Positions 24,301 to 36,300 of a DNA stretch of 64,000 nt are shown one piece after another. The notes under the pieces were generated by a model. That model worked only from the letters and a program-made list of their open reading frames with translations. It did no database searches and was not told where the DNA came from. Location: contig NC_091014.1 in NCBI RefSeq assembly GCF_041296385.1, positions 21,179,578 to 21,243,577 on the forward strand, in the 5' to 3' direction. Numbering within the stretch: the stretch's first letter is position 1; each line of letters begins with the position of its first letter. This DNA is from Aphelocoma coerulescens (lineage: Eukaryota; Chordata; Aves; Passeriformes; Corvidae). A program made the translations under genes and the position numbers.

Positions 24301-27300
24301 ATATGTCAAAATGGGATCACCCACAGCTGAAAGTTATGCACATGCACAATTGTTGGGTACAATTGACAAGATTTCCAAATGCAAACTCTATATTTAACTT
24401 TTTTTACATGTCACTTGGGGTAGAGGAGTGAGAAAACTTTTGTTTGATGATTTTCAGATCAAGACTTTCCCTCTGGTATTTTTCCAGCCTGCCCACAGCT
24501 CCTAGCATTGGGGGTAGCATTTTGAACTCTGAATGTCAAACCACAGGCTACAGCTTAAACATCTGTTAGCAGCATGGGTGTGAAAAGCTAAAGCATTTAC
24601 TCAGTACAATCTACATATTGTTGAGATGTTAAGCATTGGTTCTGACACAGTCATCAAGGGTGTTTGAAATTCTTTCTCCAGCTTTTTTTACATCCTGGAA
24701 ATTATTCACACCTCACTACAGCAAAGGTGTAACTCATCAATATTATGAGCACATGCACATTTGGAAAAAGCCACCTGAATCATGAAGATACAAAGGCGGG
24801 GGGGGGGGGTGGTGAGAAGAGAGAGAAAGGACTTTAAATGAAGCAGGAAATAACCCTTCCACTACCTCATCTTCCCCCCTGCCCCCTACACATATAACTT
24901 ATTTAGTGAATGTGCTCTACCTGTCTGAACAGATGTTCTTCATTCAAATGTGTAGGATTCAGGTCTCTAGCTATGCCTTTAGTCTTTAAGTTAGTTAAGA
25001 AAATGAAGAATTGCAAAATATTGCTACTGGCATAAATGATTACCCAAAGGATAAAGCAGCAGAGAAACATCCATCTTTCCTTGCTCTATAAAAGTCACTT
25101 TTAGAGCTGGTCAAAATTTGCAGTGTTCGATCACTCCTTCCATATTAATTTTTATCATAATTTATAATGAAAATGGAAAGGAAGAACATATTTTGCTGAT
25201 GTTAAAACATTATATTGAATTTATTTTTAATCACCAAATATTCTAATTTTATATACATCTTAATTTATGTAATAAATAAAGTGAACTGTAAAATGAAATG
25301 TCACTGCAGATGAGTTTTGTAGTGAATGACTGAAAATAGAAATGCTCTCATGAGGATGTTGATCCGCGAAATGTTAGGTCCTAAGGGCACTGAAATAAAC
25401 AAACCGCAAAAAATTCCCCAAACATCCTCCTTACGCTAGAGCTCTTCAACTAAATTAAGCAAATGAGCAAACCAGCCACTAAGTACACTGCCTTCTTGCT
25501 CAGGCTAAACAACATCTTTGGGACTGGTGAGGAGCTCTCCTGGTTCTCCAAGTTAAATGGAGTGCTTCAAAGGCAAGAGCCAGCTCGAGCTGAGCTGAGC
25601 TGCAGGCAGGCAGTGTGTCTCAAGAATGAAGCTAAAGGTTTTGTTCCACCAGTCTCCAACCAAAGTCCCAGATAGCAACCACCCCACTCTGCTCTTCTCC
25701 ATGTGAGGTAACCCGAATAACCTACAGTGCAAAAAGTGCCACTGAGCAAGCACACAATGAACTTCTCACATGTAGCATAAAGCAGAAGTATTGCCCCTGT
25801 ATAGACAGTTCTAAAATATGCTATACTTAATGTGCATGCCTCTTCTTTAATTTCTGGAATCTAATTTTTGCTGTGGCAGCACCGTGAATTCAGTCACTAC
25901 TTGTTATCAGTATGACCAATGCTAAAAATCCCCTATATGCTGTGGAGAGAAAGCACAGTTCAAAAGTGCTATAATTTTTCCACAATGGATGTGAAAAATC
26001 CAGACACTGTGCTCTATTCCCTGCATAACTCAGATAGATTAGTGACAATAAGGATTCTTGATTCCATTCAATAATCAACATTTTAAAGGTCTAACAGGCA
26101 TGACTACAATAAGCAGGAGTATTTCAGAGATTTATGAAATAACTCATCTGATATTTGCACATACAAAATACTCCATTTGTCCAGATAGAAAGAGAAGACA
26201 ACAAAAACCAGTGCTACACTTGGCTCCAATTTCAGTACAAGAAAATGGATTATATTCTTACCCTAGATATCTCTGCTAGATGGGTATTCATGTCTTGGTC
26301 ACTCACTGGCACCATCTGACGAATACCTTTGTAGTAACTGCAAGAGATTAGAAAAGATTTTCAGTTAGGTGAAATAAACTGTGTCTTTCTGGTAATTCTG
26401 TCTTTCACTTTTGCCATTATTTCAAACATGCTTCCTTACTAACACAGGAGATACTCTACCACAACAGACCAGTGATTCCTTTAGTAATCCCGCCTTTCAA
26501 CATTAGTACCTTTGCAGAAGAGCCAAATCATACCTGATTGTACAGGAACATACCACAGGAGAAAAATCTTTAACTGCAAGATAATGATTATCTTAGGTCT
26601 TAAAACTGGCAACAGTTTTGTTCTGCGGCAGATTTTCCATGATATTAACAGAATTACCAATTAGTAAATGAATTAAGTCAGAGACAGAATAGAAAAAAAA
26701 AATGTTTCTGAAAATGTTTTCAGAATTTGGTCTCTACTGAGTTATGGAAGTGCAGCATTTGTTAGACAGATCGTGTGGGTAACAACTATGATGGCAGAAA
26801 ACAGCATCATATTTTCTCCTGAATAAATCTATTCATCTGTCTGTACAGACAAGAATACACACTGGGTCATAATGGAGATCCGTTTCAACTCTCCCAGTGC
26901 CACCACCAAAGGGATGTTTATAAACATCTGGGTTTAAATTTTTTAATATTTGACAGCTAACTTTGACTATATCAGCATTCCCTTTTCCTCTTACACAGGC
27001 GTAAAATCCTAATAACTGAATAAGCATGAAAAGAGTTGATACTTACTCTTCCACCATTTTCTTATAGTTAGAGATTTCTTTTGCATAAAGTAATTTGTTA
27101 CTTGGAGAATCCTGAAAAATTTAGAATACAGAAAAATGTAGTTATTTATGAACATTTCTAGGAAGCAAAATAAAGTCAAGAATGTAAGATCAAGCCTTTA
27201 TATTCACATACACTTGGGCTTTACAGATATTAACATTTGGATACTTATTAACATTGGTGGGATTATTTCATAAAAAGATGAAGTTTACACATGGCATTAC

Positions 27301-30300
27301 TGCTGAGTTTTACAAATATATCAATTCAAGGTAATAATAAATTATTGGTGAAATAATCAGTTTTAAACATGCTTTTTATAAATGCAGCTGCTATTTTCTC
27401 CTTTTTCTAAGTATCAATTGGCAGACTACACAGCAATACTGACAGTTCACCAACCTGTTAAGTGGTGAAATGTTAACTTCATTATAAAACTAAAGAGAAA
27501 CAACCAAGGCTGTATCTCCTCAGAGAATGGGTATTGCCTGTGAGGCTGCCCTTTGTCTCGTCAGGCATGAGCATAGTCAGGATGTAGAATGCAAATCACT
27601 TACTCTGCTTAATTTGTGCTCTGTTCTTGTGCAAGCATCCATGAAAGTCTGTGCAATGACTGACAAGGAAGCATCCACTACTTCATGAACATGAACATCA
27701 AAGATGAAATGGGGATTTTTCAGTATGTTTACCCAGAATCTAAGAGGCAGGCTGCAAAGCAAGGAAAACGATAAATAATCCTTTTTACACAATAAATATT
27801 CCACAACAAGAAAATCACATTAAATTAAGTATGGGCTTTGCATTTTGATCTCCTCACAATAGTGATGTTTAATTTTATATTTCAATGTTTATACAAGCTT
27901 GTCTGGGTTCCATGTCTGAAAACCAAATCTTTACATCTCTCACAGAAAAACTCATATGAGAAGGACCTTAAGTGCCCCAAAATAGCAAGTGAAGATGTCT
28001 GCAAGGTCAGAGAAACCATCAAGTAGCATGTATTAGATTTTGTGATTTGACAGTTAAATCTAGTCCCATTTGCCTCTTGCTTTCCTCTTCTCTAAGGAAA
28101 GACAAAAAGTAAAACATGGTAAATCTGCCAGTGATAATCCCATAGGTAAACTGGTTTAATTTTTTGCAGCTTCTAGGCTTACAGGAAATCTTTTTCATCA
28201 TAGAAACATATTACCTCAATTAAAATGATTTTGAGGATTATAAATGAAATTTACTTTGATTTGTGGTAAGAATGCTAGTATATACCTGGGAATTATACTC
28301 TTATTTCACTGCAGTATGACTGTGACTCTTTTCATAGCATACCTGTTTGTTTTCCAGATGTGAATGGTATCTTCATCCTTGATGTCATGTTTTTCAGCTT
28401 GCTCATCAAGAAAGTCAAAGAAGTACTTCACAGCTGGTGGCACCACATGGTTTGAGTTAAGCACACTATGAAAGAAGTCATCTACAAACTGCTGAAGTGT
28501 CCCCTAAAAGCAAAATTTAAAAAATCAGTTACATTTGTGTTACAAGCTGACCTCAGTGGCTTACTGTCACTGATGGCCTTTATCCTGAGTGCTAAGAGTG
28601 AGAAAAAGCAAGACACTTTTTAGAACAGTGACTTTGTAAACTGCCAACAGAGCAGTTTAGAGCACAATTTTATGTTCTAGACTGAAAAGTTGTGACTTCA
28701 CCAGAGATCCTATGGTTTGCACAGAAAGGTGTGCCTTCTGCTTGACAGAAGAAGCAGGAATTGGTTGCTACATTTACACTTCAGCATCATTGTACACATA
28801 AAATAATTAAACTTTTTAATGGTTTTTCAGCTTCCCACATCCAGTTGCTCTGACGCCAGAGCACCATGCGATTTTTAGAAAGAGACTGAGAGGAAGAAGT
28901 ACCAGAGAGCATTTGTCCTTTTTGTGTAAGGGCAAGAACTTGGGTCTTATCAGACACCCAGTCTGACTCAGCTTCAGGAAATCCATGGAGTCCAAGGAGT
29001 GAAGTGTCCAGAAGGGCTGTGTTCTTGGTTGGATTCCTGTCTGGATCTTAGTAACAGCAACCTCAGAGGCTGTCCCCTTGTTTTAGAGATGACCCTGTTG
29101 AAGCCACGTAGAGTTCATCCCCAGTCAACTGACTGGCCCTACAGACATCTTGGAAGGGCTGCATCCTCTTTCCAACCATGACTCCAGCTGACAGCCTCCA
29201 AACAGGGCAGGGACCCAGATGGCAAGGAGCTCTAAGATGTTCTACTGTCAGGAAGAACACATTGACAGTCCCTGGGTTGTAGCGGTAGCCACAAAACCTC
29301 ACCAACACTTTATGAGTCAGTAAAGCTCCAGACTGGTAATAATCTATAAAATGGCTATTGGGAATATAAAAGCAGTGGCTTTATTAACAGAAAAAGGGGA
29401 TGCAAGCATCTTTCTGGCTCTTTGTCCTGAGTCTCTGTCATCTGTCCAAAGACTTTCCTTCATATCCACTTCCACACTTGGACAAGTGGCCTTAGCTGGA
29501 GCCAGACTGCTTTCATTTTCACAAAAGGAGCCTGGCTTTGTGGTCATTAAACACATTATTCTAAATTCTTTCTCCAAGGGGAAGTGTTTCAAAAAATTAC
29601 TTTGCTCATGATCAATTCTGCAGTATAGGCACTAAAAATACTCTAAAAGGACTATTATTATTTGGAAATGTTTTTTTTTTTTTTTTTAAATTTTACTGCA
29701 GCATTGATCACATACAAGAACAGGGAAATATAAGGCTCTGTAGGAATTTATAAAGCATTCAGTTCAAAAGAAAACCCAGCAAAATATTATCTAAACAGGT
29801 GGCACAGAGCAGAATATCCCTCTTTGTCTTGCAAGGAAAATCTGTATTTAACGATCACGTAATCATGGTTCTCAGCTTTGATCAGGAGTTGTATTTTATC
29901 TCTTTCCCAGTCATGTTCCTCAGGGCATATGAATCACTTGAAGCCTTGAACACCAGCTTGTATGTACATGACACGTATTCCAAATTGCAGCCAAACACAT
30001 AATTAATATTTGCATCTATTTCTTCCTGTAGAGGTGAGGTGTAACTATACACATCTGAGCCCTACCTTCACAGAAAGAAGTCTGGTCAGGTAGATTTCTG
30101 TAATAGCTTTGGTCCTCTCTTTTTCTTTCACACTGCCCCGCTTTGATTTACCTTCATCCATTTCATCCACTGGTCGGACTAGATGCCAGACCTTATTTTC
30201 ATCTTCCAGGAGTGCATGCCCTAGAAACAGTAATTGCAATAATTATAAAAAACACTCAACCCCAGAACAGCAACACAAAAGTAATCATATACGTATGTAC

Positions 30301-33300
30301 GTGTTCCCTATTCTTAACATACCTGTCCTCTTGCCAAGAGGATCTAGATTACTCTATTTCTGTCCAACATATACAACTCAAGTACTAAATGTGCAGTGGC
30401 ACAGAGCGGAAAAAGCTTACTTTTGTCAAGACCAAAGGGAGGGGAAGGAATCACACAGTAGGAAAACTCCTGTTCGGTCATTGTCCTGGCTCAAGCCAGG
30501 ACAGGGATAATTTTTGCAGTAGCCAGGAGGGGTCATGGCTGGGACATGGAGGTTGTTCTATATCACCTCATGTCATTGTCATAGGTGGAGAGAAGGGAGT
30601 CTTCTCTGGGGAGAAGGGGTTCTTTCCGGGGGGTAAGTGTGGAGGGAGCAGTGGGGTAATGCCAGTTTCAAGCTGGAGGAAGCAGTGGGAGTAGCATAAC
30701 AGAGGGAGTGATCAGGTACTGTCTGTTGTTGAGGGTTTCCATGGTGAGCAATTTTTATTTCTTTTCTTGTATCTGCTGTCATTAGTATTGTTGATGTTAC
30801 TGTTTGTTTTCTTATCTCATTGCTGTTTCCAGTAAATTGTTGTTACCTCAACCTGATTTTTACCTTTTGTGCCTCCAGTTGTCCTCTCCATCCCACTGCA
30901 GGGAAGGGAGAGGTGGAGGGGAAAGTGAGCAAGCAGTGCATGGCTTGGAGTGGTAGAAGACTAAACTGGAGAATACCTTTCCTAAACCACTGTTGAGGCC
31001 ACGTAGAGTTCATCCCCAGTCAACTGATTGGCCCTACAGACACCTTTGAAGGACTGCATCCTCTTTCCAATCATGACTTCAGCTGACAGCCTCCAAACAG
31101 GGCAGCCATGTAACAAACAGTCATGTAAACACAGTATGTGTGTGCTTGGAGGTCCACACAATCAAGTTCTCTGCTTCTTTGTGAATTCTCAAAGACATGA
31201 TCAAGTTATAGAATCTTAGCTAGGTCTGACCCCATAACCACCACAGTAATACCAATTGCAGCCTACTCCTGGTACAACCTTTTTTCTAGGTAACACCATT
31301 ACAATTCACATCTTTATCCCAGCTGCTGAGGCCAAAGTATGGTATCTCGGTTCAAACCTTCCTTTTATCAGCATATGATAAGCACCATTTGACTCTGTAG
31401 CTGAGTGAAGGAAAAAGGCATCCCTTCACTGAGATGACATGAACTCCAGTGGGCAGAGGTAATGACTGAAGCAAATTAATATCCATTATAATAAGATTTA
31501 AAAAATTTTTTTTTGTCAGTATTCATAGTTTAAACCAGAGGGAGAGACTCACATCAAGTGTGTTACAGTAAGGCAGAAACAGGAGTAAGCACTTGGGTGC
31601 TAATAACAGCTCTCTCTTCTGGTTACAGTGCCTCACTGTGCCACCTGGGGCTTGGCCCTGCACCCGGTCCCGGGCCTTGGACCAACCATCCCACAGTGGA
31701 TAAAAGCAGTTTTGTATTTCAGCATCAACATTATTGTTCAGACAAACTCCATGCCTAAGAATCTTTTGTTACAAACAGTTCTCAAAGAGATGATACAATT
31801 GTTTTAACTTGCAATTAATATTCATTGAAAAGAGTTTCTGTGTCACTTTCAAATCTCCTGGTTTTGCTTGTTTTTCCTTTAATTCCTGAACTTTTGCATC
31901 TACTTGGCATAGTCCCTAAAATCATGGCACTTTCCCACTGCAAGTTATTGAATCAGTACATTTAAAATCATTGACATCTTAAAAATATGGAAGTTATTTT
32001 TCCCATAAAAATTGTGATTCAGCCACACTGTACAAATTATTTTGCATTCTGCTAAGTTTTATGCTTTAATATACATCTCTAACATAACTGAATCCCAGTT
32101 ACAGCACAAAATATCAGTTTTTAATTGCATTAACTTTGACCATAATGGTTTATTAACTAAGTTCCTCAACAGCTACATTGAATTTCCCAGCTTGCATGTA
32201 CATTCAATATTTTACATCACAGGGGAAAATAACATTAAAGTGTAATCTGGCAAAGCCAACACTTTTTCTTGAATCTACTTTATATATCCTTATGAAAAGC
32301 ACTAGTTATGTAGTCTTCTGGGACCTTTACTTCTTTTTAACAAGGTAGGGAAAAAATATAAATTCCACATTAAATCACATTGTCCTTTGAGAGTCCTTAA
32401 TTCAACTTGGAAGTTCATGTGAATGAAGCCAAAAAAAAATAAAAGCTATCACTTTATTTTGAAGCAGTTGTGATTTCACAATAGATGCTATTCATGGCAA
32501 TCATCTGCCAGTACAGTAAGAACTACAGCTGGGCATGAAGTATGGAATTTCTTTTGCAATCCCTGTTACTTACTTTTGGAAATTATTAGATCAAATCATG
32601 CAGTTTGACCAGAAACTATATTCCAGCCTTATATCAGGTGCTTGGTACGCTCCTGCTTCCTCCTTTGATTCAAAGGAATTTATTCTCTCTTTGCCCTCCT
32701 GATGGTGTATGGTCCAGTTTAACTTTGGACAGAAGAGGAAACAACTAAAGGGGTTTCCACTGAGATTACAGGCTCTTACATGCAGCTGAGTTTGTTCTGT
32801 GTTTGTTTAGCAACAGCAGAATTGGCTACTAGGGAGCAGTAGTTATTTCATAGGAAAGTAAGGATTAAGAGACTACAGCTCAGCCAGATGAACTTCTACA
32901 ACCCGAATATCTCGCTTCATTGCTATAAATAGCAGGAAGAAAGAGGAAGAGAAATTCAGAACATGGAGCAACAAAACATGTTAGCAATATGGTTGCTAAG
33001 AGAAAATAACAGTTCTATGAGATAATATTTTCCTCAATGGGAAAGCAGGAAGTGAAGAAAATAAAAGCTGGGGGGAAATACCTCCTTTTTATCTCCACAG
33101 TCACACTATGCATCAAGTTCCAAGCAGGGAGAAGATTGTGTCCAGGGGGTAAAATGCTTCCCCCTGAGCTCTTTGTCTTGGCCCTTGACATTCTTTGGCC
33201 AATATAAAATAATTCATGGGGGAGTGGAGGGGGTGTTAATGGCAAAAATAGACTGTGCTGACTAATTATAGTGGTAGGAACTATGACGTAAACATCAGGC

Positions 33301-36300
33301 AATGCAGCCCCTTTCCCCTTGTGCAACCTGCAGCAAATTATCTCCTTCCAATCTCCCCTACCTCATGAATACTGCTCCATGGAGATGAAGGAAGGGCTGC
33401 CCTAACAGATCTGCTAATTAGTATTTCTGATCTGCAACCCTGTGTCTATTTTTATTCAGAATTTAAAAAGGAAAAAAACCTAACAAAACAAAACCAAATA
33501 TCAGGAAAAAACCACCCAAAATAACAAATGTGTTGTTTTGGTTTATAGTTCAGTACAGAAATACTGGTATGAAATCACTGGAACCATTCTCCTTCTTGAT
33601 ACAAATTAGTAACTGCATTTATTATCTCCAGAAGCAAAAGATGCTGCATTTAATTTGTCACAATCTCCAGCTTCTAGTGTCTTCCTGTTAGAAGCTCTGA
33701 ATAAAAGCAGCATGGAAACCATGCCAGGGTTTAGGGCAACATCTCTGAACATGGTTTTACATTTTTGGTCGGTGCAAAGCGTCCTACTTTGGCTGACAGT
33801 CAATGGCTTCAGCTGACACTTCTCAATGCAAAAGGTGCAAGTCAATGAGACTGAATAAAAGGAAATCCACTTTGTCACAAGCCTCATTCATAGTCAGGAT
33901 AGGATTTCTTTTTATTCCAACCCTGTAAATCCCAGTGTCATATACACGTGTATGTGTGGGAGGGGAAGCCTCTGATCCCCTCTTCTCCCTTTTGTACACA
34001 GTGTCTCACAAATCACGGTCACGACAGGGTCTCGCTTTGTACCAGCTTTGTAACATTTTATAGCTTTCCAACAGAATGAGTTGGCACCAGATAGCACTGA
34101 GGACCTTATGCTGCTAAAGAAAGCAGGGTAGCTTGGCATGAAACACTGTCATCCCAAATTTGAACACTACCATGGTACAAGACAGGGTGTGGAGAAGAAA
34201 CATGGTGGAAGCCGTTTCCACTTGATACTTTGGGATCTGAATTATCTGAAGACTTTTCTCTCATGTACAAGAGCCCTCGTGTGACAGCACTGTCCCCAGA
34301 AGTCTACTTTTCCTTTACAATTTAGAATGCCACACAGATAACTAAGGAATTCACCTTGGAGTACAGACCATGCTTCAAAGAGCTTCATCATACTGAATCA
34401 TATCTTATGATATAATTGCAGAGAAGGAGGAAAGAAAAAAAAACCTAACCTAAGAAAAAAAGAAAAACACATGATCTGGTCCTCTACTGCCTGCCACAAG
34501 AGTAGAGAGGTGAGGAGGATGAAGACTGGGAGTCCAGAACAGAAGGCTGACCACCATTCTGTATTAAGAAAGCAGAGCAAGTTAAGGGCACCATCAGACT
34601 CCATTCATAGTCCAATCCACTTCTTTAGAGGTGAGGTGACTATAGTCCCAGCCACCAGTGCAACCAAACTGAACAGGGACGAGGAATCAGCTCCTTGCCT
34701 GCACTCCACTGCCTTCTGTATTAAACTGGTTGGCTCTTGAAATTAACCTGCTGGATTTACACTTGCTGTGACAGAACAGTCACTGCTTGGCCAGCTGTGC
34801 CAGGGACTTGCAGTAAAGGTGTGACAGGATAGCAGCAGCGGTGTAAACATGACCATTAGAAGACTCTTCTTTCTGTTGGAAAAACTCTCAAAGGAAGAAT
34901 ACAGGAGGACAGAGTAAAAAGTAAGCAGCAAGTAATTCTGCCCATCTTAGTTTCCTGTCCAACACTCAAAACAAATGAAAGTCTGAACCTTTCTGCTAAA
35001 TAGCCATATATGTCAGAGACATCAGCTGAGACCCATCTTCTTGAAAAATGTACATTTCTGACATATTATTTCCAACCTGTTTGACTGCGAGCCCTTGAAA
35101 CCTATTAAATCTAAGATCAGTAAATCTGTTTAAAAGAATGAAACTATTAGGTGAAGTAATGACCTTTGCAATCAGTGCTAGACAGAAAAGCATATCAAAT
35201 GAGTTCATGGGAGTAAGAATGATCTCAACAATTATTGTTCCATAAATTTAACTTCTACCTCATACAAAATAACTGAATATAAGGATAAAAAACCCTAGAG
35301 AAGCTGAACATTTGAAGTCAGTAAAGGAAATACACGTGACAAAGAACATATATTCACAAGTAAATATTTCCATAAAAATCTGAGTGCATTCAAGGCTGTA
35401 AGGGATATTGTGTCTCAAGATATTTTGAAATATAGAAAATTGGTGTAGACAGAACACTAACATGTACAAGTAAAAGCTTTTAAGATGGATTGCAAGCGAA
35501 CAGGTTGTCTTCTGTGTTGCAAAGTCCAGCATACTGTAGCAGACAGCAATAGAAGAATTATGCGGCAGATGCATTAGTGACATGAAAGAGAAGAAACATT
35601 ACAAGGAAATTCCTGACGCTCACTTACAGAGGATTGAAAATCTCAAAAAGAGCAAAGGAATTGTGAAAAATGCTGCATCTAAAGAGACAAAATGCATGGA
35701 ATTAACAAAGCCAACTAAAAAGCCCTGGAAAAAAAAGAAGCGTAGCTGGAAAAACATCACTCAAAAGGAAGGGAGATACAAAATCTGAAGGTACAGAGGT
35801 GAGTTTGCAAGGCAACACAATTGTAAGAAATGCTACGAAAAATTACATCAGATCCATTATGTCACAGAGAGAGGAGCTAGTCTCTACTGTGGTTCATCTA
35901 GACCACTGCATTTAATTCTCAGTCTAATAAGTAGTGAAAAGAAATTTGAAGAGGAATGAGTAAAGGCTGAAGAAAGGAGAAAAAATGATAAAGATCTGCC
36001 AAGATGAAATGTACAGTTTGACTATAGATGTAGTGTGATTAAAAAAACAAAGTATGGAAGGAAATAGTTAATAAGAGTGCTTTCTATTAAGTTGGGGTAT
36101 GGACTCACCACAATTATAGTTAAAGTCCTACTGTTTAAGACTTTTATAATGAGAGCAAAGAAAACCATTACAAGTGTACAGTGGTAACACACAACAAATA
36201 AACCCTATATAGTCTGGTGGTGAATATCTAGCTCCATGGAAGTGCTTGATAAACAAAATCAAGATGGCAGCATCACTCCGCGGGTTTTGACTTCTAGTCA

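Noticed and set aside
29096..31105. The two 115-bp repeats as the paired LTRs of one provirus
   Set aside because: An intact plexin exon with correct phases lies between them and no viral coding remnants are present.
35582..35788. Lysine-rich 68-codon frame as a small nuclear or ribosomal protein
   Set aside because: It arises from A-rich intronic sequence inside the 6.1-kb intron; no known motif.
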